Part shown: positions 15,837-24,587 of the stretch, in pieces
How positions within the stretch are numbered: position 1 is the first letter of the stretch
How the letters are laid out: every line of letters begins with the position of its first letter
Source: Martinezella lusitana
GTDB taxonomy: Bacteria; Pseudomonadota; Alphaproteobacteria; Rhizobiales; Rhizobiaceae
Reading direction: 5' to 3'
Length of the DNA stretch: 64,000 nt
Assembly (NCBI RefSeq): GCF_900094565.1
Contig: NZ_FMAF01000015.1
Coordinates: 62,001-126,000 of the forward strand
Notes under the pieces: model-generated
What the model was told of the DNA's origin: nothing
Databases searched by the model: none
The model's input: the letters and a program-made list of their open reading frames with translations, nothing else
Position numbers and translations under genes: made by a program

Positions 15837-16435
15837 GTGTCCCCTCCCGGATCGAGCAGGCTTGCCGCGGTAACGAGGCTTTGAGCAATCTCGACAATTT
15901 TCCTGTTCTGGCCCATCGCCGTTCGCCGCAGGAGTGCATAGGCCTCCATCTCCGAAAGCCCGCGCGCGCGCATCAGCAATCCCTTGGCGCGTTCGATCAG
16001 CTTTCGGTTTTCCAACTCGCCGCGTGCTTCTTCAAGTTCGCGGCTCAGTCGCGAAAACGCATTGAAACGACTAATCGCCATCTTAAGGATGGGACGAACA
16101 CGTTCCTGCCTTAGACCGTCGACGATATATGCTGAAACCCCAGCGTCCACAGCAGCTTCGATGGAAGCTTCATCGGACTTGTCTACGAACATCGCGATGG
16201 GCCGATTTACGGCACGTGATATCTGAAACATGCTTTCCAACACGTCCCGGTTGGGGTTTTCAAGATCGATGACAATCACATCAGGATTGATCTCGGTGAT
16301 CCGCCTCGCAAGACCCGTCATATCGGCGATGATTGTTACGTTGTCGTACCCTGCGTCCCGCAAACCTTCTTCAATGATGGATGCGCGAATGCGGTTCTCA
16401 TCAATCACCAGTACATTCAGACTGTTAGGTTTCAT
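15833..16435 (-). CDS. nasT: ANTAR antiterminator response regulator NasT
   Basis: About 200 residues: an N-terminal receiver domain with Asp57 in VIVIDLENP and an acidic pair in VLVIDENR, then a C-terminal ANTAR RNA-binding domain (KLIERAKGLLMRARGLSEME, AYALLRRTAM). ANTAR proteins bind tandem hexaloop hairpins in leader RNA and prevent terminator formation. The target predicted here is the narK leader about 1.4 kb downstream. I take the ATG at 16435 (MKPNSLNVL); an ATG at 16462 would add nine residues. Its own promoter was not identified. Confidence 0.93.
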   Translation of the reverse strand: MKPNSLNVLVIDENRIRASIIEEGLRDAGYDNVTIIADMTGLARRITEINPDVIVIDLENPNRDVLESMFQISRAVNRPIAMFVDKSDEASIEAAVDAGVSAYIVDGLRQERVRPILKMAISRFNAFSRLSRELEEARGELENRKLIERAKGLLMRARGLSEMEAYALLRRTAMGQNRKIVEIAQSLVTAASLLDPGGDT

Positions 16436-16835
16436 GAGATCGAAGCCACAGGTTATCGGCATTCATTCAATGTCAGGCGCGCAAATAGTGACGGCCGAAA
16501 CGAAGAGACTCCGCACATGCGGGAAGTCTGCTTCAAAATCAAGCGCTGTCTTGGGTATTGTTGCACGAATAGCGACATGGCAGATATTGAGCGGGTGTCT
16601 TCGCTCATTAAACGTAGGGTCACCGCAATCTGGAGTAAAAGATATTACCAGATGTCAGAACTAACCGAAGCAAGCGCGGCGATCGGTCTGGTGATAGCAT
16701 TGTGGGCGAGCGGAGGCTGAAGGCGGAGGATCCTGGCACATTAGAGTGTCGGCGCTTATCATGCACTGCATTTTCGGGATGAAACCCCTGGTCAGTGATG
16801 CTGACGTGGAACAGGCGGCAAAAAGATTCTGTTCG
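16436..16835. other. Intergenic stretch upstream of nasT
   Basis: About 400 bases between the start of nasT and the end of the iclR gene, both on the minus strand. It should hold the nasST promoter. I could not recognise a sigma-54 element or a convincing -35/-10 pair. Short plus-strand frames around 16517-16720 resemble no known protein. Confidence 0.4.
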
Positions 16836-17645
16836 TTATGATTGAGATCCGAAGAAACGGCTTTTTGTCGAACGGAAGCCGAGCCTTTCGGACATCTCAT
16901 GCGCGGCTTTCAGAAGACTGTCTAGATAGGAGGCACGGTTGCGCAGGCCGTCCTCACGTGGGGCAACTAGGCAGAGAGTGGCGATGCACGAGCCCTCGGC
17001 CTGATAAATTGGGACAGCGAAGCAATGAGTGAAATTCTCCACCTCGCTGTTGAAGGTGAAATATCCGTCGTCGGAGGCCTGCCGCACCTGAGCGATGAAA
17101 TCCGCCGGTTCCAGCTGTCTACCATCCGGCAAGACGAAATCCTCCGGCGGAATGAAATCAAGAATTTCTCGATCCGAAAGATGCGCGACGAGCAGACGTC
17201 CGGAGGCTGTCCAGGGAATGGCGACGAGTTCGCCGACATTCGAGGAGATGCGGAACGGACGGATGCCCTCGCGCATCATGGCGACCGTGTATTTATTGCC
17301 TTCCAGCAGGCACATCTGCGCGGTTTCGCGGGTCTCCTCTGCCAGAGCGTTCAGCACGCGATCGCATTCGCGCATTAAATCGAATTGTTCGGCATAGGCA
17401 GTTCCAAGGAAATAAAGGCGACGGCCGAGAAACACCCGGCCATCGTCCCCTTGATAGTCAAGCATGCCGTGGCCGAGCAAAAGATTGACGAGTTCATAGA
17501 TAGAGGAGCGCGGTGCGCCGATTTCCGTGGCGATCTCGTTCGGACGCATTGGCTGACGCTTCATCCGCAGAAATTCAAGGATTTCGAAAGCTCGATCTAG
17601 ACCACGCATGCGTCGCGATACGGTATCGTTCGGTGTGTCGGCCAT
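16836..17645 (-). CDS. IclR-family transcriptional regulator
   Basis: A 269-residue regulator with an N-terminal winged helix-turn-helix (MRGLDRAFEILEFLRMKRQP, then PNEIATEIGAPRSSIYELVNLL) and a C-terminal IclR effector-binding domain that ends with SYLDSLLKAAHEMSERLGF. IclR proteins usually control a neighbouring catabolic or uptake operon. It lies 170 bases downstream of the amino-acid ABC transporter genes on the same strand and is the likely regulator of that operon (inference). The effector is unknown. Confidence 0.9.
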   Translation of the reverse strand: MADTPNDTVSRRMRGLDRAFEILEFLRMKRQPMRPNEIATEIGAPRSSIYELVNLLLGHGMLDYQGDDGRVFLGRRLYFLGTAYAEQFDLMRECDRVLNALAEETRETAQMCLLEGNKYTVAMMREGIRPFRISSNVGELVAIPWTASGRLLVAHLSDREILDFIPPEDFVLPDGRQLEPADFIAQVRQASDDGYFTFNSEVENFTHCFAVPIYQAEGSCIATLCLVAPREDGLRNRASYLDSLLKAAHEMSERLGFRSTKSRFFGSQS

Positions 17646-17815
17646 GCTCTTCTCCGAATATTCTCAACCGGTCGCAACCGGCGCAATGGGATGCAGTGCG
17701 GTGGTGGGTTCTTGCCGATTATTCGGCATTGATGCCCGATGGCCCTCAAGGAGAGGCTGCGATAGCATTCGCCTGTGTGCTAACGCAACGCTTGTCCCGC
17801 GCCACCTTATCCCTG

Positions 17816-18586
17816 TCAGTTGAAACTTGAGGTCTTGAGGAATTCGGCAAGCCGATCTGTTTTCGGACGCACAAACATGTCCTTCGGGTCTCCTTCCTCA
17901 CAAATGACGCCTTGATTCATGAATATGACACGCGATGAAACCTCATAGGCGAAGCGCATTTCATGCGTCACGAGCAGCATCGTCATGCCGTCGGCGGCGA
18001 GCCCCTTGATGACCTGAAGAACCTCGCCCACCAGTTCGGGATCGAGGGCTGACGTCACTTCATCGAACAACATCAGCCGCGGCGCCATGGCGATTGCACG
18101 GGCGATGGCGACACGCTGCTGTTGGCCACCGGAGAGCTGGCCGGGATAATGGTTGGTGCGGGTTGCAAGGCCAACGCGGTCGAGCCATGTGTCGGCGACG
18201 GCGCGAGCTTCCGGCTTCGACATCTTCTTCACCTTGACGAGGCCCAGCATCACGTTTTCGGCTGCGGTCATATGCGGAAAAAGATTGAACTGCTGGAAGG
18301 CCATACCCGTCAGCGCGCGTTGACGAGCGATTTCCTTCTCGCTCTTGCGGCGGCGGGTGCTACCGTCGACGTGATAGCCGATCTCCTCGCCATCGAGGCT
18401 GATCTTACCCCCCTCAAATTCCTCCAGCATGTTGACGCAGCGTAGCATCGTCGTCTTGCCGGAGCCGGACGAGCCGATAATGGAAATGACCTCGCCCTCC
18501 TGTACGCTACAGTCGACGCCCTTGAGGACCTCATTCTGGCCGTAGGTTTTGCGCAGGCCCTGGATGTCTAGAATTGTCTTGGCCAT
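17816..18586 (-). CDS. Amino-acid ABC transporter ATP-binding protein
   Basis: A polar amino-acid-type ABC ATPase of about 256 residues (GlnQ/HisP family). Walker A is GSSGSGKTT, the Q loop is in MAFQQFNLFPHM, the signature is LSGGQQQRVAIARA, Walker B is LMLFDEVTSALDPE, and the H-loop histidine is in LLVTHEM. The ATG at 18586 (MAKTILDIQG) is preferred, preceded by GAGGAGATC; the frame upstream overlaps the permease. It is the last transporter gene of the operon and energises the two permeases just upstream. Confidence 0.93.
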   Translation of the reverse strand: MAKTILDIQGLRKTYGQNEVLKGVDCSVQEGEVISIIGSSGSGKTTMLRCVNMLEEFEGGKISLDGEEIGYHVDGSTRRRKSEKEIARQRALTGMAFQQFNLFPHMTAAENVMLGLVKVKKMSKPEARAVADTWLDRVGLATRTNHYPGQLSGGQQQRVAIARAIAMAPRLMLFDEVTSALDPELVGEVLQVIKGLAADGMTMLLVTHEMRFAYEVSSRVIFMNQGVICEEGDPKDMFVRPKTDRLAEFLKTSSFN

Positions 18587-18599
18587 CGGTCGGATCTCC

Positions 18600-19259
18600 T
18601 CAGGACGGCAGTGCGGTCTTGCGCTCGACATATTTGCCGAAACGCTCAATACCGAAGTTGACGATGAAATAGAGAGCGCCAGCGAGAAAATAGAACTGGA
18701 GGCTCATGAAATTGCGGGAGATGATCTCCTGTGTGCGTAGGAGCAGCTCGGCAACGCCGATGACGGATAGCAGCGTCGAGGCCTTTACCATCTCGGCGGC
18801 GGTATTCACCCAGGCCGGCAGGCACTGGCGCATTGCCTGCGGCCATAAAACCGAGGTGAAAGTCTGGCTGAAAGTAAGGCCGATTGCCTTGGCGGCCTCC
18901 GTCTGACCTTTCGGGATGGCCTGAAGCGCGCCGCGCACGATTTCACCGACATGCGACGAGCAAAAGATTGCAAGGGCAAGGACACCAGCAGAAAACGGTC
19001 CCAGATTGAGACCTACCGCGGAAGAGACGTAATAGCTTGCCAACACGAGCACGAGCACGGGCGTGCCGCGGATGATATCCGTATAGGCCCGGACGGTAAG
19101 GCGTAAAACGGTACCGCCGTAGACGAGCGCCAGACCGACGAAAACACCGAGCAAGGAACCGGCGAGAATGGCCAGCAAAGAGATCGACACCGTCACGCCA
19201 ACGCCGTTCATGATAACGTAGCGGGCGATCCAGATTTGTTCGAAAAATGTGTGGGACAT
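18600..19259 (-). CDS. Amino-acid ABC transporter permease
   Basis: A 219-residue inner membrane permease of the HisM/GlnP type with about five helices. The EAA loop is conserved (GALQAIPKGQTEAAKAIGLT, then FSQTFTSVLWPQAMRQCLPAW). It is the second of two related permeases and starts six bases after the end of the first, so they probably form a heterodimeric channel. Confidence 0.92.
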   Translation of the reverse strand: MSHTFFEQIWIARYVIMNGVGVTVSISLLAILAGSLLGVFVGLALVYGGTVLRLTVRAYTDIIRGTPVLVLVLASYYVSSAVGLNLGPFSAGVLALAIFCSSHVGEIVRGALQAIPKGQTEAAKAIGLTFSQTFTSVLWPQAMRQCLPAWVNTAAEMVKASTLLSVIGVAELLLRTQEIISRNFMSLQFYFLAGALYFIVNFGIERFGKYVERKTALPS

Positions 19260-19265
19260 CCGGTC

Positions 19266-19928
19266 TTACCTGGGCAGAGCCAGCCGGCGCTCGACGAAGC
19301 GCATCAGGGCAGCGATGAGGAAACAGGTTGCGACATAGAGAGCTGACGTGACCAGCCAGGTCTCTATGACGCGGAAACTCTCGACATTGATCTTGCGGGC
19401 CGCGAAGGTGAGTTCCGGCACGGCGATGGCGGCGGCGAGAGACGTGTCCTTGAAGAGCGAGATGATCGTCGAGGACAATGACGGCAGCACGTTGCGCAAC
19501 ATCAACGGGGCGATGATGGAGCTGCGGATCTGCATCGATGTCAGGCCGATGGAGAGACCGGCTTCGGTCAGGCCCCTCGGAATTGACAGCAGTCCGGCGC
19601 GGAATACTTCCGCCAGATAAGCTCCGGAATACAGCGCAAGCACCAGAACGAAACTCTGCAGCTTGTCGAGGCGGAAGCCCATCTGCGGCAGCGCGAAGTA
19701 GGCGAAAAGCACCAGGACGAGGATCGGCAGGTTGCGGACCACCGTGACATAGACCTGCGCCGGCACGACTGCGATACGTTTTTTTGACGTCAGCGCGAAG
19801 GCCAAGACGAGACCGATCGCAGAGCCGATCAGGATCGAGACTACGGCGAGGCCGAGGCTGAGCGCCAGACCGCTCAAGAGAAAGTCGAAGTTGCGCCAGA
19901 CGGCTGCGAAATTCAGCGTGTAACCCAT
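19266..19928 (-). CDS. Amino-acid ABC transporter permease
   Basis: A 220-residue permease of the polar amino-acid family (HisM/GlnP type). An opening helix is followed by the EAA segment (AGLLSIPRGLTEAGLSIGLT, then MLRNVLPSLSSTI). It follows the binding-protein gene after a 57-base gap that holds a perfect hairpin. It pairs with the permease at 18600-19259. Confidence 0.92.
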   Translation of the reverse strand: MGYTLNFAAVWRNFDFLLSGLALSLGLAVVSILIGSAIGLVLAFALTSKKRIAVVPAQVYVTVVRNLPILVLVLFAYFALPQMGFRLDKLQSFVLVLALYSGAYLAEVFRAGLLSIPRGLTEAGLSIGLTSMQIRSSIIAPLMLRNVLPSLSSTIISLFKDTSLAAAIAVPELTFAARKINVESFRVIETWLVTSALYVATCFLIAALMRFVERRLALPR

Positions 19929-19951
19929 GGCGGGCCGTCCCTTTTCAGGCT

Positions 19952-19979
19952 GGCGGAGCGGGGAGGTTCCCGCTCCGCT
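19952..19979 (-). other. Intercistronic hairpin after the binding-protein gene
   Basis: GCGGAGCGGG (19953-19962) and CCCGCTCCGC (19969-19978) form a perfect ten-pair stem with a six-base loop and no T-run. Such hairpins after ABC binding-protein genes commonly protect the upstream mRNA and make the binding protein more abundant than the permeases. Confidence 0.65.
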
Positions 19980-19985
19980 CTGCTG

Positions 19986-20828
19986 TTACTTGAACTCGAC
20001 CGGGAAGCCGATCTGCGGAGGGGTAAGATCCTTGCCGAACCAGGTCTTGTAGGACTTGGCGTAGCTATCGAATTCGACGCCCGTCATAGCTTCGTGCAGC
20101 GCGGTGTTGACGAAGTTCAGCCAGTCCTGATCGCCCCGCTTGACCGCGCAGGCATAGGTCTGCGGGTTCCAACCGAAGCCGGCATCCTTATAGCGGCCGG
20201 GATTCTGCGTCATGTACCAGGCGAGCGACGACTGATCGGTGGCCACCGCATCGGCACGTCCCGATTCCAGCGCTTGATAAATGAGATCGACGGATTCGTA
20301 CTGATCGACCTTAGCGTCGGGTAGGGCCGCATGGACCATGGACTCTGCATAGACGTTCTGGAGAACCGAAATGGTGATCGAAGAGCCGGCCGCCTTCAAC
20401 GCGGCATAGTCGCCATATTTGCCGTCAGCCTTGAGCATCAGCCCAACGCCTTCACGATAATAGGGAATAGTGAACGCAACCTGCTGCGCGCGTTCACCAG
20501 TAACGGTCATGAACTGGCAGGTAATGTCGACCTTGCCCGTCGTGATGTTCGGGATACGGGCGTCGGACGACTGGTTTACATATTCGATTTTATCGGGATC
20601 GCCGAAGAGTGCCTTGGCGATGATGTGGCCCATATCGACGTCGAAGCCCTGAAGCTTGTCGTCCGCGCTCTTGAAGTGCCATGGCGCGTTGGTGCTGCCG
20701 GTGCCGAGGACAAGGTGCCCGCGAGCGAGCACTGCGTCGAGTTTGCTGCCGTCGGCGAAGGCAGGCGTGGATGAGAGGAGGGTTGCGGCGACCAGCGACA
20801 TCACGCCGGCGCGGAAGGAAATAGTCAT
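19986..20828 (-). CDS. Amino-acid ABC transporter substrate-binding protein (family 3)
   Basis: A periplasmic binding protein of about 280 residues with a Sec signal ending near SSTPAFA. The start at 20828 (MTISFRAGVMSL) follows AAGGGGAAC; an in-frame extension to 20912 runs through the palindromic promoter region and is rejected. The mature part opens with the family-3 pattern (LDAVLARGHLVLGT) and carries GFDVDMGHIIAKALFG and a lobe with GKVDITCQFMTVTGERA. It is the first gene of the operon. The ligand is probably a polar amino acid or related compound, but the exact one cannot be read. Confidence 0.92.
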   Translation of the reverse strand: MTISFRAGVMSLVAATLLSSTPAFADGSKLDAVLARGHLVLGTGSTNAPWHFKSADDKLQGFDVDMGHIIAKALFGDPDKIEYVNQSSDARIPNITTGKVDITCQFMTVTGERAQQVAFTIPYYREGVGLMLKADGKYGDYAALKAAGSSITISVLQNVYAESMVHAALPDAKVDQYESVDLIYQALESGRADAVATDQSSLAWYMTQNPGRYKDAGFGWNPQTYACAVKRGDQDWLNFVNTALHEAMTGVEFDSYAKSYKTWFGKDLTPPQIGFPVEFK

Positions 20829-20852
20829 AGCGTTCCCCTTGGTTAAGCGCTT

Positions 20853-20906
20853 TTGGATATCCAATATACCGGACATGTGTCTGTTCTCTTGGATGGGCAT
20901 ATCAAG
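20853..20906. promoter_or_regulatory. Two palindromic boxes before the amino-acid ABC operon
   Basis: A perfect 12-base palindrome TTGGATATCCAA (20853-20864) lies 25 bases before the binding-protein start. A second, looser inverted repeat, CTTGGAT-GGGC-ATATCAAG (20888-20906), lies 35 bases further. They share the TTGGAT half-site. They are candidate operators, perhaps for the IclR protein encoded at the end of the operon, but no binding evidence exists here. Confidence 0.45.
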
Positions 20907-21311
20907 GAGCACGGCTGATGACTTGTCAAGAGTGGCTGATGTTGCCGATCGTTAAGGATGTGAATGTGAGGACGAGTTGGCATCCGTCTTTCCGATGACC
21001 TGCTTCGGATCGCGGGCGTCAACGCTTGATCAGGAAGTCCAGAGCTTCGAGGATGTCATGCTTCCGAACCTGACGGCGACGGAGACGAACCCCGCCGTCC
21101 GGCAAGCTCGGGCGGTCTCGGATCAGTGTATTTTCAGCAATAAAAAGTGTGAGGCCGGATGATGATCAATCTGTCCGTCGTGATTTGACCCGTCTTTCCG
21201 CTTGGCACCGACCCTGCCAGGCGGAGACAGGCCTATGAAGTGCTTCACTATTCTGAAGCAATTGCGGGATCAAAGGTTTGCTCGTTCGGAAAAGCTAAGG
21301 TGATGTTACCG
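20907..21311. other. Intergenic stretch with no recognised gene
   Basis: About 400 bases between the amino-acid ABC promoter and the end of the FAD oxidoreductase gene. Short frames such as 20977-21162 resemble no known family. It may hold decayed sequence. Nothing else was identified. Confidence 0.35.
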
Positions 21312-22634
21312 TTAAGCGTGCGGCGGCAGGGGAGCACCGGCGAGTTTTGTCTTGATCCAGTCCGAAACGCGATAATAGCGCAGGGTGAGCTTAGGCCCAT
21401 AGTTCATGTAGAAGGGCGCTGACGTCAGCGGCTCCAGCTTGAGCGAAAGATCCTTCTCGGGCACGCCCCTAGCCCATTCCGCCAGAATGCCGCCAAGCAT
21501 GCTGCCTGTCGGCACACCGCGGCCGGAAAGACCGGTCAGCGCGACAACGCCGGTTGCCAGGTCATAGAGGCGCGGGACCGTGCGATATTGCATGTCCAAC
21601 TCGCCGAACCAGAAGTATTCCCAGCGGATCTCCTGTTTGATCTGCGGATGCAGCCACTTCAACCTATCGCTCATGACTTGCCGCGTGTATTCCATGTCGC
21701 GGCCACGTCGACCCATTGGAAACATGGAGGCGACGATCCGTCCTTCGGCATTGTATTTGTAAACATAGATATCGCCGCGGCCATCGTGGATGGTGGTGTT
21801 TCGCGGCAGGATCGATTGGCGCTCGTCATCGGAAAGCGGTTGGGTAGCGGCGACGAAGACTTTCTGGATTTTGAATGTCTGGTCAAGTTTCGGCCAGCCG
21901 CCCACGGTGTAGGCGCCGGTCGCGAAGATCACCTTGTCAGCGATGACCTCGCCCTTGGCCGTACTGATCGCCCATCCGTCGGCCTGGCGCTCGCATCCGG
22001 TCACCGGCGAGTTGGTGTGGATGATGCCGCCCTCTTGGATCACCGCCCGCGCGAGACCCCGGGAATAGCCGAGCGGGTTCAGATGCCCCGCCTCCTCATG
22101 CAGCCAGCCGCCATGAAAGCGCGGGCTGCCGGTGATAGCCGCCACTTCGTCCTTGTCGAGCGCCCGGGTCCTGGCGCCGACGGCATTGTAGGTCCGCACC
22201 TTCTCCTGGATCGTCTTCATCGCGCCGGGGTAGGGAGCGCCCATGACATAGCCGTTCTGCTGCCATTCGCATTGGATCTGATAGTGCCGGATCATGCTGG
22301 AAACGCGGTCATTCGCGCGGGTCTGCCGGGCGATCAGCCGCTCGGCCCAGGGCTCGTCCAGCATCGCGCGCAATTCGGGCAGGCTGTAGTGCGTGAAGGT
22401 CGGCGTGCAATGCCCGGCATTGCGGCCGGAGCCGCCGAAACCGATTTCTTCCTTTTCGAGAAGCACGACGCTGATGCCGCCGCTGGCAAGCTCCAGCGCC
22501 GTCGTCAGTCCGGTATAGCCACCGCCGACGATGCAGACGTCTGCCTTGGTTGTGCCTTCCAACTCTGTGGTTTCGGGAGCCGGCGGTGCCGTCGCGTACC
22601 ACAATGTCGTCTTGAACGGCGAAAACTTGGCCAT
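21312..22634 (-). CDS. FAD-dependent amine/amino-acid oxidoreductase (DAO family, PuuB-like)
   Basis: A 440-residue flavoprotein of the DAO family. The N-terminal Rossmann motif is VCIVGGGYTGLTTALELASGG, and GFGGSGRNAGH matches the SGRNGG-type flavin motif of gamma-glutamylputrescine oxidase and related amine oxidases. The C-terminal FAD motif region is LTGLSGRGVPTGSMLGG. The start at 22634 follows GAGGAAAA; upstream in-frame codons lie inside the permease gene. It ends the operon of a dipeptide-type ABC transporter, so it probably oxidises an imported amine or N-substituted amino acid (inference). Confidence 0.88.
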   Translation of the reverse strand: MAKFSPFKTTLWYATAPPAPETTELEGTTKADVCIVGGGYTGLTTALELASGGISVVLLEKEEIGFGGSGRNAGHCTPTFTHYSLPELRAMLDEPWAERLIARQTRANDRVSSMIRHYQIQCEWQQNGYVMGAPYPGAMKTIQEKVRTYNAVGARTRALDKDEVAAITGSPRFHGGWLHEEAGHLNPLGYSRGLARAVIQEGGIIHTNSPVTGCERQADGWAISTAKGEVIADKVIFATGAYTVGGWPKLDQTFKIQKVFVAATQPLSDDERQSILPRNTTIHDGRGDIYVYKYNAEGRIVASMFPMGRRGRDMEYTRQVMSDRLKWLHPQIKQEIRWEYFWFGELDMQYRTVPRLYDLATGVVALTGLSGRGVPTGSMLGGILAEWARGVPEKDLSLKLEPLTSAPFYMNYGPKLTLRYYRVSDWIKTKLAGAPLPPHA

Positions 22635-22645
22635 AGCGGTTTTCC

Positions 22646-23545
22646 TCAGTTCAGGTCGCTGCGGGCGTCGAGCGCATCGCGCAAGCCGTCGCCGATAAAA
22701 TTGAAGCTGGTGACGGCAAGGGTGATGGCAACGCCGGGAACGATCGCCAGCCACGGGGCACTGGCCAGATATTGCTGGGCACCGTTCAGCATGTTGCCCC
22801 AGCTTGGCAAGGGCGGCTGGATGCCGTAGCCGAGGAAGCTGACATAGGCCTCAAGCAGAATGGCGCGTGCAACCGTCAGGGTCGCCGCTACGATGATCGG
22901 GCCTATTGCGTTCGGCAGCAACTCGCGAAACATGATCCAGCCGTTGGAAAGGCCGAGCATGCGGGCCGCCAGCACAAAGTCGCGTTCGCGCAACGAGCGC
23001 ACCTCTGCCTCGACGATGCGCGCGACCTCCATCCAGCTCGTCACAGCTATAATGACGGTGATCATGAAAGGGCTCGGCTTGATGAAGGCGGCGAGTGCCA
23101 GCAGCAAGAAGATGCTGGGGAATGACAGGAAGGCGTCGACGAAGCGCATCAGAAGCATGCCGAGGCGGCCGCCATAATAGCCGGCGACGACACCGATCGT
23201 GGTGCCGATCAAGGTGCTGAGTACCATGGCGAAGAAGCCCACCAGAAGCGAGATGCGGCCCGCCATGAAAAGGCGCACGGCAACGTCGCGCCCGAGCGGA
23301 TCGGTCCCGAAAATATGGTAGCCGGCCGTAAAGGGTGGCGCGAAGCGATGGCGCAAATCGATGAAAAGCTCGTCATAGGGAAGTAGCGACGGCCCGATCA
23401 GGCAGGTAAGGATGATGAGCGTGATCATGGCGACGCCGAGGAGGGCGAGCCTGTGGCGAGCGAAACGGCGCAGCGTGCGGTTCTGCCACCAGCGCGTATG
23501 CGCGAATACGGGCGGGGAGAGACTGGTGGGGGAAGAGGAAGACAT
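22646..23545 (-). CDS. Dipeptide-type ABC transporter permease (DppC-like)
   Basis: A 299-residue permease with an N-terminal OppC-type segment (WWQNRTLRRFARHRLALLGV) and a first helix, then a periplasmic loop naming the cleft (FGTDPLGRDVAVRLFMAGR). The BPD domain carries the EAA motif (VLAARMLGLSNGWIMFRELLPN). It partners the DppB-like permease encoded ten bases upstream and is followed after 11 bases by the FAD oxidoreductase. Confidence 0.93.
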   Translation of the reverse strand: MSSSSPTSLSPPVFAHTRWWQNRTLRRFARHRLALLGVAMITLIILTCLIGPSLLPYDELFIDLRHRFAPPFTAGYHIFGTDPLGRDVAVRLFMAGRISLLVGFFAMVLSTLIGTTIGVVAGYYGGRLGMLLMRFVDAFLSFPSIFLLLALAAFIKPSPFMITVIIAVTSWMEVARIVEAEVRSLRERDFVLAARMLGLSNGWIMFRELLPNAIGPIIVAATLTVARAILLEAYVSFLGYGIQPPLPSWGNMLNGAQQYLASAPWLAIVPGVAITLAVTSFNFIGDGLRDALDARSDLN

Positions 23546-23555
23546 GGCGTTTCTC

Positions 23556-24506
23556 CTAACCGAGCCGGACGCGCGGATCGACGAAGGCGACCAGCAGATC
23601 CGCGAGCAGATTTCCGATCAGCGCAAAGACTGCCGAGAACATCAGAAGGCCCATGACGACCGGGTAGTCGCTGTAGCCGAGACTATCGAGAAAGAGCCGC
23701 CCCATTCCCGGCCAGGTGAAGACGGTTTCGGCCACCAGCGCGCCCCCGAGGATCGTCGGTAATTGCACGCCGGCAAGGGTGATCATCGGCAGCAGAGAAT
23801 TGCCGACGACATGCCGCATCAACACGCGTCGAGGCGACAGGCCCTTGGCCTTGGCGGTGCGGACGAAATCCTGGTTGATGACATCGAGCGTGGCGGTGCG
23901 CATGTAGCGGCTCCACACAGCAATGTTGACAAGGGCAAGCACCAGGCTCGGCATGATCAGGTGGATCGCATAATCACCGAACGAGCCATTGCCGACCGTG
24001 TACATGTTGCCGGCCGGCAGCCACTTCAGCTTCAGCGAGAAGATATAGATGGCGACAAGGCCGAACCAGAAGGTCGGGATCGACAGTGCCACCATGGCGC
24101 CGATGGTGGCGCTATAGTCGAAGATCGAATAGCGCTTGGTCGCACCCCTGATGCCGATCCAGGTGCCGAGAACGATCGAGATCGCCATCGAGGTGCCCAT
24201 CAGGAGCAGCGTGGCGAAGAGGTGGCCGAGAATGATCGATAGCACCGGCTGGTTGTCGCGATAGGAATGGCCCCAGTCGCCCATCAGCATGTGCCTCAGC
24301 CAGTCGAGATACTGGATGGGCAGGGGACGGTCGAGGCCCATCTGCGCGGCGATCCGGTCGAGAGCCTCCTTGGTCATGCCCGGCGTCAGCGTATATTGGG
24401 ATAGCGGACCGCCGGGTGCGAGGGTGAGAACGGCAAAGCCGATCATCGATACGAGCAGCAGCAGTATCAGGCTCTGCCAAAGGCGACTGAGGAGATAGCG
24501 AAGCAT
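23556..24506 (-). CDS. Dipeptide-type ABC transporter permease (DppB-like)
   Basis: A 316-residue inner membrane permease. The start (LLSRLWQSLILLLLVSMIGF) and the periplasmic region with MGLDRPLPIQYLDWL are typical of the OppB/DppB group. The EAA region is FVRTAKAKGLSPRRVLMRHV, and the end carries ETVFTWPGMGRLF. It follows the binding-protein gene after 81 bases that hold an intercistronic hairpin. Confidence 0.94.
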   Translation of the reverse strand: MLRYLLSRLWQSLILLLLVSMIGFAVLTLAPGGPLSQYTLTPGMTKEALDRIAAQMGLDRPLPIQYLDWLRHMLMGDWGHSYRDNQPVLSIILGHLFATLLLMGTSMAISIVLGTWIGIRGATKRYSIFDYSATIGAMVALSIPTFWFGLVAIYIFSLKLKWLPAGNMYTVGNGSFGDYAIHLIMPSLVLALVNIAVWSRYMRTATLDVINQDFVRTAKAKGLSPRRVLMRHVVGNSLLPMITLAGVQLPTILGGALVAETVFTWPGMGRLFLDSLGYSDYPVVMGLLMFSAVFALIGNLLADLLVAFVDPRVRLG

Positions 24507-24542
24507 GGCATTCGTCTCCGATGGTGATGAGATGGGAAGCGG

Positions 24543-24577
24543 CCAGCCCTCCGACCCGCAACGGATCGAAGGGCTGG
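24543..24577 (-). other. Intercistronic hairpin after the peptide-binding gene
   Basis: A 35-base inverted repeat: CCAGCCCT at the left pairs with AGGGCTGG at the right, and the inner GATCCG/CGGGTC-like parts pair with a few mismatches around a three-base loop. There is no T-run. It is probably an mRNA-stabilising or partial attenuation element between the binding protein and the permeases. Confidence 0.6.
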
Positions 24578-24587
24578 AACGGGACGG

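Noticed and set aside
16553..16720. GGGTATTGTTGCACGAATAG and the frame after it as an IS5/IS6-type end and transposase relic
   Set aside because: The terminal repeat likeness is weak, no second end was found and the frame resembles no transposase.
21201..21217. TGGCACCGACCCTGCCA as a sigma-54 promoter
   Set aside because: The -12 part is CTGC and not TTGC, and no gene starts downstream on the plus strand.
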